From Eucommia ulmoides (taxonomy: Eukaryota > Streptophyta > Magnoliopsida > Garryales > Eucommiaceae): DNA of 64,000 nucleotides. Within the stretch, counting starts at the first letter, position 1. Each line of letters begins with the position of its first letter. The notes beneath the pieces were generated by a model. That model searched no databases. It was not told where the DNA came from and saw only the letters and a list, made by a program, of their open reading frames with translations. This document shows, piece after piece, positions 10,494 to 21,127 of this stretch. The DNA lies in NCBI GenBank assembly GCA_016647705.1, contig CM028339.1, positions 17,130,803 to 17,194,802 on the forward strand, given 5' to 3'. Position numbers and translations under genes: made by a program.

Positions 10494-11707
10494 ATATGCC
10501 CTGAGTTTTAACTTGATTTTGGTTTTTTCTATTTGTCGTTTGTTAAACTTTTCCATTCTACAAAAAATATTTGTGATCATTTGGAAATATATGTAATTGA
10601 ATATGTTGACTGTGCTAAGCGTGTACTAACCCTGACAACATTCTTGAGTAATTGATCTTTTTAGGAATTCCAAACACAAACTCACAAATGAAACAAGAAG
10701 CAAAATGATAGAAGGTACAAGGAGAATGACACAACTCAGCATTGAGAAAAAGGCCACCAAGATGAACTAAGAAGGAAGAAGCCAAAAGACGTGTTGCGAA
10801 AAAAAGATCAAAGAAGCTACATCACGACAAAGATCCAGTTTTAAGGTAATGACACTCTCAAACTTGAGAAATATGTTAAAATAAGCCTCTAGAAAACACA
10901 CAGACACTTGCATATTTATGTGGCATATTTATTTGTTGAGATTATGTGTTATCATGTCTATAACCTTTGAATATTAATGAATTTTGTACATTAAATCTAG
11001 TGGAATTCGAAACATGAACATGACATGCTTGTTTTCTTGACAAACTAGCTAGTTTTAGACCCACATATGGCGCGAGTCCAAAAAAATTAATATAATATAT
11101 ATTTTTTCATTCGAATATTACACATAATGCACAATAGATAATTTAATTTTATATTTAATATATTTTATAAAAGTGTAATAAAAATAAAGTTCAATGCCAA
11201 TAAATAAAAATAAAATTGTAACCTAGAAAACTGTTGATGTCAACATCTAAGACTATTAATGTTTATCGCTCATAATATACTGAGAAAATAGTAAATTTTA
11301 AGTAAATAAGCTCCTACAGGGTTTTCATTTTTTTTAAATAATAGTTTTAAATAATCTGATGTGTCATTTCTTATGTTGTTTAATAGTTTTTATTATTTGA
11401 TTAAAATTTATATATAATTAATAGATGGATAGAGAATTTTATAAAATGGTTAGTGAGAGAGAGAAGGGGATGAAGAGATAATGTTACATATAATTAAATA
11501 TAATGCAAACAATCATCAACCAAATATGAAAAAAATTCAGTGAAGCCTCCTGTCATTTAGAAAACTTACAACGATTTCTTCTGTCATTTGGAATATCTCT
11601 GATACCCTCTTCTTAAATATAAAATTATTTATTTATCTCGGTTATTATACTATTTAAAAAAAAATTAATTGAAACTATCTAATAAAAGAATTACTCTTAT
11701 AACCCTT
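10494..11707. other. Intergenic sequence with one possible Helitron end
   Basis: Seen: no gene. At 11045-11075 the minus strand reads a hairpin-like GACTCGCGCC..GTGGGTC followed by TAAAACTAGCTAG and then T, which fits a Helitron 3' end (hairpin then CTAG before T). No matching 5' TC end was found, so this is only a candidate. The rest is AT-rich. Confidence 0.4.
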
Positions 11708-13187
11708 TTAAAAGAAGGATTTTTTAATGTTTAACCCAAATTTCATACTCTCTATCTCCTCAATAACCCTTTTAAGCAAAAATGTTATTTTTTAATCCTC
11801 CTCTTAATATTTAATCCTTTGACGGTTAAAAATAACAATGAAGAGACAATCATACCCTTATATATATGTGTTTTATATGGAACCCTAACCCGAAACAATC
11901 TCCACTATTTTTTTCTCTTTTTTTCCACAGCCGTCGATAGCCTCAAATCTAATGGCAAGCTCGTTCGTCGTCCACCGCCGTTAATGACTCCAATGCCGTC
12001 AATCTCTACAAGAGCTCCGTTTAAATTCAAATTTCATCCAAGTCCAACGTCGTTTCCATTCGCGATGAGCGCCAGCAACCTTCTACGCTCAACTCTGGCT
12101 TCAGATCTGAAAATCTATCGACAAATGACGAAGATGATTGATCTAGGATGGCAGACGACGACGGTGTGGCTTAACGGTGGGGGTGACGGTGACGGTGGAG
12201 ATCTGACGGAGGCAGAGCCGATCTCTCTCTCTCTCGCTATCTTCAGATCTGGAGATCCAACGGCGACTTGACGGTGTGGCTTGACGAGTTGGCGGTGTGG
12301 CTTAACGGTGGCCATCGCCGTCGTCCACCGTCCACAAATCCACCACTGCCGTCCACAACCCACTAGTCCACCATCATCGTCCACAGTCCACAGGTCTCCG
12401 TTGTCGTGCACCTCATCCCCCCTCTCTCTCTTTCCATGTCCATATCTGGGCCAGTGGTGAAATTTTTCCAGATTAAGTGAAATTAGATTTGGAATTTTAG
12501 GGATGGTGAATGTTCATTTTTTGTGGTTTGTTTTTCACATCTTAAGGTTGAATGTTCTGAATTTCATTCCAAATCTCATTTTTATTAATGTTCATTCCAA
12601 ATCGGTCTCCTTTTTATGAATGTTCATACTGTCCTGTATTGATTTTGGTTCATCTTTGTCGCAAACCCAGATCTGTAAGTTTTCAATTTGAAAATTTTCA
12701 AATCCGGGACAATTATCATCATGGTCAATGTTCACAATTAACCTCGTGTTTGATCGTTTTGTGTTTGTATTTGTGAATGTGAATGCTTGATTTAAGATTG
12801 TTTTTTTTAATGCTCATGTGGTTTTAGTGAAATGTGTCACACAGGTTTGTTTTTCGATTTTTAGATGATCATTGGTTTTTCGACTATGTGCTTTATTTCG
12901 TTCTGTTATTTTGTTTTTTAATTTAATGTTTATTGTTTGATTTTAGTGTTGCAGTAGTGATTTTGGGGGAATTTGATTTATTGACTGTGATTATTCATGT
13001 TTGATTGTTTAATTTATGTGAATGTTCATAATAGTGTATTTTGATGAATGTTCATTTCGATGTGTTTTGGTGTTTTGATGAAAGTACATTTTTAATATGT
13101 TTTTGGTGAAAGTTGTGAAAATAATGCACCACTAATTAAATATTTAAAAATAACAAAATAAAAATGTGAATATTCACGTTTTACTAT

Positions 13188-13845
13188 TGATGTGTGTAAA
13201 ACTCTCGCTCCAAACTGACCTAAGTATAAAATCCTAAACGGGTCGGATTCGTTATATGGGCTTCGAATTGAAGTCGGATAAACCCGCCTGTTAAATGGGC
13301 TGGGGCTGCGTAAGCCTATGATTCAAACACTGATTAAGTGATCTATATGAATATATGGGTGGCTACATGATAAGGCCTATAATTGGGTATGTATGAGCCC
13401 ATGGTATCAAAAGCCAAAGAGGAAATAGTCATTTCAGAGGTTGGGTCTAAACATGTATACGTTAAGATAAGTATGAATTGACTGTAATAGCCCATGATTA
13501 ATAGGGACCGTTACAGATATTCTTTCTTAAATACGGGGATAATGGCTATTATGCGTAATGGTAGAGAGATACGAATAACTGAATGATATTTCCATTCAAG
13601 AGATAATAAACAGATCACCCTATAAAAAGGGGAAAAGGTAACTGGTAATGAGAACTCTGATTTGGGGTGTGCAATTTATTCTCACTATATTCAGTCTAAC
13701 TTATTCTCATGCCGGAGGTTCTTTGGCTGACACCACACTAGTGTTCCTCATTAGAATTCACGGTTTTGCAGGTAAGAAAGGAAGACGAAAGATTTTCTAG
13801 TACGTGTAGAGATTGACACGTGATTGAGAATTTTTTACTATATCA
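13188..13845 (+). repeat. 5' LTR of the Tat element
   Basis: Seen: starts TGATGTGTGTAAAACTC and ends TTTTTTACTATATCA, so it has TG..CA ends. It is 658 bp and has a TATA box, CCTATAAAAAGGGG, at about 13620. The 3' LTR is about 85-90% alike but lacks roughly 160 bp that include this TATA box. Confidence 0.92.
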
Positions 13846-13847
13846 TT

Positions 13848-13864
13848 TGACGCCGTCTGTGGGA
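13848..13864 (+). other. Primer-binding site of the Tat element
   Basis: Seen: TGACGCCGTCTGTGGGA begins two bases after the 5' LTR. It differs by one base from TGGCGCCGTCTGTGGGA, the site common in Tat-type plant elements, which pairs with a tRNA 3' end. Confidence 0.8.
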
Positions 13865-13866
13865 AA

Positions 13867-15246
13867 ATGAACGTAAAACATTACGTTGCTGATATGAGAC
13901 ATTTGCGAGCTAGGGCACCGGTGACTAGTCAGAAGAATGACTTACCACCGCCGTCAATCCTAGATGTACCTGAGGAATAACATGAAGATGATCATTCGCA
14001 GCAGTGTGAAGAGATTCCGTCTGATATGCCATCCATTGCAATAAATATGGATGCAAAGATAAACGCTCTTAACGCTAAAATGACCGAGATGGTAGAAACT
14101 ATCAAGTACATGGCTAGCATAATCACTGATAATAGGTCACAGGTTAATACGAGCACTCATGGAGTCAGGGAGAATGTAGAAACTCCACAAAATGTTGATC
14201 CTCAATTTTATGAAGAACGACCTGCCCATGGAGAGGCCAGTCATCAACCAGAACGAGGGACTAGTATTCAAACTGAGACTGTTGATTCATATCGACAGAT
14301 CAAGAGTCAAGTGGAGAGAGTTCGGCCTCTGGACGAGCTAGATGTATTATTGAAAGGTACTGAGATGCCCTTCTTCCAGGAAATACTGGCCATTCTACTT
14401 TCTGAAAGGTTCGATCCAACGAAATTTGAAAAGTATGATGGGAGAACTGATCCAGTGGACTATATCCGACAATTCAAACATGTCATGAATTTGTATAATT
14501 CCAGCGATTCCACCATTTGCAGAGCATTTGCGACCACTTTAAACGGATTAGCTCTTGAATGGCTGCATTCTCCTCCCGCAAACTCTATAACGTTGTTTAA
14601 TGAGTTCAGAAAGACGTTCATCAACCGTTTCATAACTTGTCAGAGGTTAATGAAAGGACCAGATTTCTTACTAGCTTTACGTCAGGAGAAAGGAAAAACT
14701 TTGCGTCAGTATATGAGCCGGTTTAATGAGGAACTGACTTGCATTGAAGGTTGTGATACAAATCTTGTTATCAATGCTTTTATATCAGGTTTGCGTCCTA
14801 GCCGATTCCAAGATTCTTTAACCAAAAAGTGCCCTCGGAGTATGACGAAACTGATGGAGAAATCCAAGCCTTACATGAAGCTAGAAGATGTAAAACTGGC
14901 TAGAGAAGGCAGGGGGTTATTTCGTGATTATCCCAGGAAAAATGAGAAAGATATTGGCAAGGCTAAAACTGGCACGTCTGATAGGCGTAAAGACTAATCA
15001 AGGATTCCAAATTCCAAGCCAGCAGTTCGCCAGGAATCAGGCCTTCCTGGATTACGCATGCCAATCTCACGGATTTTGCAGGAGATTCATACGTCTGATA
15101 TAATTCAATGGCCTCCCAAACAGACCACTAAGTTAAATCGGAAGAATCGTTCTAAGTATTGTGATTTCCATAAGGATCATGGTCACAATACAAATGATTG
15201 TTGGGAGCTTCAGAAGGAGATCAGGCGACTTGCGGACTTGGGCTAA
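13867..15246 (+). pseudogene. Tat gag (capsid and zinc knuckle), broken
   Basis: Seen: the ATG at 13867 is in frame with the long ORF, but TAA at 13978 interrupts it. The main ORF 14026-14997 holds the retrotransposon gag domain: FDPTKFEKYDGRTDP, ALEWLHSPP, FRKTFINRF, LRQEKGKTLRQYMSRFNEE and FISGLRPSRF. After another TAA (14995) the same frame gives a zinc-knuckle-like YCDFHKDHGHNTNDCWEL (15156-15209) and then TAA at 15244. Known role: packages element RNA in cytoplasmic particles. The stops in an unshifted frame point to decay by point mutation. Confidence 0.88.
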
Positions 15247-15878
15247 TTGCAGGATTATATACAAGATCGTCCCAGGGACAAGAAGAGACCCAGACGTGAT
15301 AGCCGAGGTAAAGAACGTCAAGAAAGAGAGCGGAAGGAAGAACATCCTAAAAAAAATCGAGAGGTAATCTTTATGATAAATTCAGTCGGACCGAATACTG
15401 GGGAGTCCAATCGTGCACAAAAAAGAAAGGTGCGTGAAGCAACGTTGGAACGTTATTATGGGGAGTCGTTGGTGGTAACAAAGCCAGACCCTATTATCAC
15501 CTTTTCTGAGGATGATTGTAGAGAGATTGTTCACCCTGATAAAGATGCCTTAGTCATATCTTTGTGGATCTCAAGTTTCCAAGTCCAACGTATCTTGATT
15601 GATAATGGTAGCTTAGCAAACATTATTTTTATTAGTACTTTGAAACAGATGGGAGTGCCAAACTCAGACGTGAGCTCAACACTGTTATGGTAGGATTTAA
15701 TGGCGAACTTACTTCTCCTTGTGGCAAAATTATTTTGCTAGTCATTTCTAATAAGGAGGAGCAAGGTTACACCAAGGCCACGGAATTCATGGTGATAGAC
15801 TCCATATCGCCATACAATGCCATTCTGGGCCGTCCATGGTTGCACGCGATGAGAGCTGTAGCGTCAACGTATCACTAA
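15247..15878 (+). pseudogene. Tat aspartic protease region, frameshifted
   Basis: Seen: a basic linker (KKRPRRDSRGKERQERERK) is followed by RILIDNGSLANIIF, the retropepsin active-site region with DNGS where DTG/DSG is expected. A frame change near 15690 leads to the second half with SPYNAILGRPWLH. It is the continuation of the gag frame. Known role: cleaves the Gag-Pol polyprotein. The frameshift and the TAA at 15876 inactivate it. Confidence 0.8.
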
Positions 15879-16019
15879 TGTGTGAAGTATGTCAGAGGAG
15901 ATTCAATAGCAGTTATAAGGGGAGATCAAGCCTCTTCAAGGCAGTGTTTTGCCATAGCTATGAAGGGCAAAAGCTCTCATTTATAGCAATCAAAGAAAGT
16001 TCATGAAGCAGGTCTATTT

Positions 16020-17460
16020 GTGGGCTCGGCAGGAGAGATTGACGATTTCAGAGAACACACTAATGTGATCCAACCTACTGAGCAAGTTAAACATATAACT
16101 TTCAATTATGGAACTCAAAATCTTATGATTGGCGAATCATTAAGCCAGACTAAGGAAGCGGAGATCAGAAAATTGCTTCAAATGAACTTGGACATTTTTG
16201 CTTGGTCGTCTGCTGATATGAAAGGAATAAGCACTGATGTTGTTGTTCATCGTTTGGATATCTGCAGATCGTATCCTTCAGTTTAGCAAAAAAGAAGAAC
16301 GTTCACTCTTGAGAAAGAACAAGTAATTGAAGTTGAAGCGAAGAAATTGCTTTCTACTAGCCACATCAGGGAAGTGACATACCCCAGATGGTTGGCTAAT
16401 CCAGTTCTTGTAAAAACGAAGAATGAAAAATAGAAGATGTGTATGGACTTTACCGATCTGAATCAAGCATGCCCTAAAGATTGTTATCCAATGCCAAGGA
16501 TTGATTAGATGGTTGATGCTGCTGCCGGGCACCAATGCTTGTCCATGATGGATGCTTACTCAGGCTACAATCAAATTCGCATGGATCAACAAGATGAGGA
16601 AGGAACATCATTTATCACACCAAAATGTACTTATTGTTATAAAGTAATATTTTTTGGTTTGAGAAATGCAGGTGCTACTTATCAGCGGTTGGTGAATCGC
16701 ATTTTTCAAGATCAATTGAGACCACTATGGAAGTTTATATAGATGATATACTGGTCAATCGCTTTTGGGGTCACTTCCGGCAAGTTTCTTAGTTTCGTAG
16801 TTAATCAGCTTGGTATTACAGTAGATTCAGGACATATATAAGCTGTTAAGAATCTAAAATTCCCTTCTTCTATACGAGAAGTTCAAGTGTTGACTGGAAG
16901 ATTGGTGGCTTTAAATAGATTCATCTCAAAATTTATTGATAGGTGTGCTCCATTCTTCAAAATTTTGAGGAGAAATAAGACCTTTCAGTGGAATGATGAC
17001 TGTGAGCTATGAGCGTGCTTTTCAGTTTATAAAAGATTATTTGGGCTCAGTATAAACATTGACAAAGGTATACCCAAGAAAAGAGTTGAAGCTATACTTG
17101 GCAGTAACCCTTGTAGCAATAAGTGTTGCACCGGTTCAAGAAGATGCAGAAGGGCAGAGGCTAGTCTACTACATCAGCAAATCGTTGGTTTCAACTGAAA
17201 CCCGTTATATGGAGTTGGAAAAACTAGCATTAGCTTTGGTAATTGCTGTTAGGAAGCTCTGGCCCTATTTTCAAGCACATGTAGTAACCGTGCTGACCTA
17301 ATACCGACTCAGGGCGGTAATGCATAGACCAGAAGCATCTAGGCGTCTAATGAAGTGGATTATTGAGCTGGGTGAATTTTTCATCCAGTACAAATCCAAA
17401 ACAACAATCAAAGGGCAAGCTTTAGCTGACTTCATTACTGAATTTACTCCTTCATTGAAT
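16020..17460 (+). pseudogene. Tat reverse transcriptase and first RNase H, broken and deleted
   Basis: Seen: LDIFAWSSADMKGI opens the RT; then MCMDFTDLNQACPKDCYPMPRID, MMDAYSGYNQI, FFGLRNAGATYQRLVN, and in another frame VYIDDILV (16733-16755). Sequence equal to about 30-40 residues after the YIDD box is missing. Then comes the connection GRLVALNRFISKF. The RNase H part has LYLAVTLVAISVAPVQ, YYISKSL.TETRYMELEKLALALV and LRAVMHRPEASRRLMKW. Stops at 16284, 16431, 16506, 16740 and 17299, plus frameshifts, break it. Confidence 0.85.
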
Positions 17461-17484
17461 GAAGCAGTAACATCCAGTTGTGCA

Positions 17485-17890
17485 GCCAAGTGGAAGTTAT
17501 GGGTTGATGGTGCCTCAAACATGAAAGGATGTAGAGTGGGAATAATCATATAAACACCTGAGGGATATCAACTTGAAAAAGCTATGTAGTTAGGTTTCCA
17601 AGCTTCCAATAAAGAAGTGGAGTATGAAGCAGTGGTTCTCAGGCTAACTCTTGCCAAGGAGTTAGGTGCTCAACATTTGGAAGTGAAGTCAGATTCTCAA
17701 GTGGTGATCAATTAGGTCAATGGCTTATTTCTTATAAATGAAGACAAATTATGCCTCTATGCAGAAAAAGTAAAGGATTTCACTTTCCAGTTTTAAAGCT
17801 GCAAATTTGAAGCCATCCCAAGAATTGAAAATGCCCAAGCTGATGCTTTGTCCGTACTTGCTTCGACTTTAGGATCATATCAGAAGTCTG
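17485..17890 (+). pseudogene. Second (archaeal-type-like) RNase H domain of the Tat element
   Basis: Seen: WKLWVDGASNMKGCRVGIII, then after a TAA TPEGYQLEKA, NKEVEYEAVVLRLTLAKELGA, LEVKSDSQVVIN and ENAQADALSVLAST. These give the D-E-D-D pattern of RNase H. Known: a second RNase H between RNase H and integrase defines the Tat branch of plant Ty3/Gypsy elements. Nonsense codons occur at 17551, 17587, 17713 and 17794. Confidence 0.85.
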
Positions 17891-18059
17891 AACTGGTTGA
17901 GTTTCTAGATCAGCCATCGATCATTCCAACCCTTTAGTGTGCATGTATAGGCCAGCTGGATGAAGAAATTGATTGGAGGACTTCTATAGTTCAGTATCTG
18001 AAGAAAGGAGACCTACCAGATGACAGAGATGACGCTAGGAAAAATGTTTATAAATCGTC

Positions 18060-19210
18060 AAGATATGTGCTATCCGATGATAAACTATATAGGTGAACTT
18101 TTTCCCAACCTTTGTTGCTGTGTTTAGGACCAAAATAAGCGAGTTATGTTCTACAAGAAATACATGAAGGCGTGTGTGGTAATCATCAAGGGGGAAGGTC
18201 CTTGGTTCATAAAGTATTGAGAGTGGGATATTATTAGCCAACCATGCGCACTAATGTTGTACAATATGTATGAAAGTGTGACAAGTGCCAACGATTCTCT
18301 AATGATATCAAGGTTCCAGCTTAGCAACACACTCCAATCACTAGTCCTTGGCCATTTGCTCAGTAGGGAATGGATGTTTTGGGTCCTTTTACTCCAGCTC
18401 CTAGAAACAAAAAATACTTGTTGGTGGTGATAGACTATTTCACCAAATGGGTTGAAGCAGAGGCTTTTGTAACAATGGGTAAAAATGAAGTAAAGAATTT
18501 TCTGGGAAACAAGTCATTAGCCGTTTTAGCATAATACCTACTGTTCTTATATCTAACAATAGAACTCCATTTACTGGAGGAAAAGTTGGTTGGATGTACA
18601 ATGAGCTCAAGATACAACATCGAACGTCCAGTCTGACATATCCCCAAGCAAATGGACAAGCATAGGTGACCAATCGTTCAATTAAAGAGGCACTCAAAAA
18701 ATGCCTAGATGATGCTAAAGGCAAATGGGTGGAAGAACTTCCTGGAGTTTTGTGGGCTTATCGCACCACCCCAACGTCTACAACTGGAGAAACACCATTT
18801 TCTTTAACTTATGGAACTGAAGCTGTCATTCCAGTTAAGATTGGTGTGCCAACCAGAAGAGTTGCTATTGTTGATTTAAGAAACAATGAAGGCTGCATAC
18901 GAGAGGAATTGGATCAACTTGAAGAAAAGCGTAATAAGGCATTAATGTGTATGACAGCTTACAAGACTAAGATGGCGCGCAGATTTAATCATGCAGTTTG
19001 CCCAAGGAGTTTCACCATTGGAGACTTGGTACTTCGACGGGTAATGCCTCACCAACCAGAAGCTCGCCTGGGAAAGCTTGCTCCAAACTGAGAGGGCCCT
19101 TATCACGTCATTAAAGTTAATAGACCATGAACTTATTGGCTTGAAGAACTTGATGGAGTTGCTGTTCCTAGACCTTGGAACGTCTCTCATTTGCGGAAGT
19201 AGTTTTTATG
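18060..19210 (+). pseudogene. Tat integrase, catalytically dead
   Basis: Seen: the zinc-finger half EIHEGVCGNHQGGRSL..CDKCQRF is followed by the core GMDVLGPFTPAPRNKKYLLV..VIDYFTKWVEAEAF. The second catalytic Asp region reads ISNNRTPF, with Asn where Asp is expected, and the glutamate codon after PQANGQA is TAG (18664). The C-terminal part 18666-19091 has WVEELPGVLWAYRTTPTSTT and FTIGDLVLRRV. Known role: inserts element cDNA into chromosomes. There are several stops and frameshifts; it is inactive in this copy. Confidence 0.87.
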
Positions 19211-19316
19211 AGTTCTTCATCTTAAATCTCTGTTTCTTTTTAAATAAGTTGTCTTCTGAAGGCATTTTTTAGAAAAATAAATAAATGTTTAATTCCATGA
19301 GATTTGTGTTTTTTTT

Positions 19317-19916
19317 AACTGAGTTCTTAAACTCAGAATTTAACTGAGCACATCAGCTCAGCATTTAACTGGGTACCTCAGCCCAGCAAACAACTGAGTT
19401 CTCCAACTCAGAATTTAACTGAGCACATCAGCTTAGCATTTAACTGGGCACTTCAGCCCAACAAACAACTGAGTTTTCCAACTCAGAATTTAACTGAACA
19501 CATTGGCTTAGCATTTAACTGGGCACCTAAGCCCAGCAAACAACTAAGTTCTCCAACTCAAAATTTAACCGAGCACATCAACTCAGCATTTAACTGGGCA
19601 CTTCAGCCCAACAAACAACTGAGTTCTCTAACTCAGAATTTAACTGAGCACATCAGCTCAGCATTCAACTGGGCACTTCATCCCAGCAAACAACTGAGTT
19701 TTCTAACTCATAATTCAACTGAGCACATCAGCTCAACATTTAACTAGGCACCTCAGCCCAACAAACAACTGAGTTCTCCAACATAGAATTTAATTGAGCA
19801 CATCAGCTCAGCATTTAACTAGGCACCTAAGCCCAACAAACAACTGAGTTCTTCAACTCAGCATTTAACTAAACACCTAAGCCCAGCAGGCAACTGAGTT
19901 CTTCAACTTCGAGTTC
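19317..19916 (+). repeat. 75-bp tandem repeat built of three 25-bp hairpin monomers (about 8 copies)
   Basis: Seen: units start at 19317, 19392, 19467, 19542 and so on, with a 75-bp period. Each holds three 25-bp monomers: AACTGAGTTCTCCAACTCAG.., AACTGAGCACATCAGCTCAG.. and AACTGGGCACCTCAGCCCAG... Each monomer has 5-bp self-complementary arms (CTGAG/CTCAG or CTGGG/CCCAG) around 8 bases. It lies between integrase and the antisense ORFs. Known: Tat/Ogre elements carry tandem repeats in this spacer, which can seed satellites. Confidence 0.92.
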
Positions 19917-20269
19917 AACTCAGTATTCTATCAGGAAGTATTGGTTTAGCAAGCACTTACGTTTTTAAGTTCCTAATTAAGCTGGGTAGTTCAGTACAAG
20001 CGGATATTGTGCCCCTACAAGTCATCAAGTTTAATACTCAGATGGAGGGCAAACGAGGTATTATTCCAGAGTTTATCCTTCTACTATCTTATGTTTGTTC
20101 AAAGATTCGTAATTAAGTTATATATCCTAATTTTGTTACGAAGGATGGCAGACAAGGTATTATTATAAAAACCCATTCATATTGTAAGGAAATTGATACA
20201 TAGGTTCTTAAAAAAAAAAAAAAAGAACAGATACAAACTGTTCTTACAAAAAAAAAAAAAAAAAAAGGG

Positions 20270-20670
20270 TTCATTTTTTCTTCTTCTTCTTTATCTGGAG
20301 CTGAGGAGGAGGCACTTAAATCCGACTCTGCAGAAGCAAGAGAGTTAAGATCCTCTGAGTCGGGGTTGGAAATAAAAAATTCATGATCTTCATATTGGTT
20401 GAGCTTTCGGATTAGTTCATGAATTTTTTCCCTCTTCTCCTCGTTCTTCTTCAGAAGTGTATCCCTCTTCGCTTTCATGGCGTTAGCGTAAAGCTTCTGA
20501 TAGTTGAAGTTAACGACCAGATCCTTCTTGCTTCTTTCAACATCTTTCAATTCATCTTTCGCTTTGAGGTAGTGAGAGACGGCTTGGAAATGGGCCGATT
20601 CCATGGCAGCGAAGATGGTAGAAGCTTCTTCCATAGCGCGAAGGCGTGGATACTCGTCTTTGGTATTCAT
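20270..20670 (-). CDS. Antisense ORF 2 of the Tat element, coiled-coil protein
   Basis: Seen: the ATG at 20670 opens MNTKDEYPRLRAMEEAS. The roughly 130 residues before a poly-F tract are highly charged and predicted coiled coil (LKAKDELKDVERSKKDL, KKNEEKREKIHELIRKL), then Ser/Asp/Glu-rich up to EEEEKMNP near 20270. The formal ORF continues to 20113 through an A/T homopolymer, so the true end may be near 20270. Its function is unknown; antisense ORFs are known from Tat-lineage elements. No stop falls within the charged part. Confidence 0.55.
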
Positions 20671-21127
20671 GGCAGTCTACATCAAAAAATGAAAGCGCTC
20701 TCCTAGTTTAATCTATTTGTTTCTCTCAACTTGGATTCTTGAATAAATAGAAGGGCCATTAATCCATATAGTGGAGCCCATGACTGTTAAAAAAGGGGTT
20801 TTCTTGAAGATATGAAGAACCTGTGGTGCCTTTAAATAGTCAAGCAAGAGGAATGGAGGATAATAATTGAAGCGTCTAAAAAAGCATGCATTAAATAAGG
20901 AAGTGACGTGCACTGGTAAAAACGTACTGTAATCATTACAAAAAATCTTGAAAATTGTAACGACGGTGACTGTTCAATTACAGGTCATAATAATCAAAGA
21001 TATGGTCATTAATAAAGTTAATTACAGACCAATAGAAGATAAAGGTGAAAACATATGGAATTAAAGTAAAAAAAAAAAATGCAGATCGACAGCAATCAGT
21101 TGTTTTGACTAAAGTTTGGCTGAGTTA

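Noticed and set aside
11819-12411. Overlapping plus and minus ORFs in MULE B1
   Set aside because: Both arise from GC-rich, repetitive GGTGACGG/CCACCGTCC sequence; no family resemblance and no start context.
13400-13425. TGGTATCAAAAGCC in the Tat LTR as a Copia primer site
   Set aside because: It lies in the middle of an LTR with matching TG..CA ends and a proper primer site after its end; the likeness to TGGTATCAGAGC is chance.
19317-19916. CRISPR array
   Set aside because: Directly adjoining 25-bp monomers without unique spacers; fits the known tandem-repeat spacer of Tat elements.
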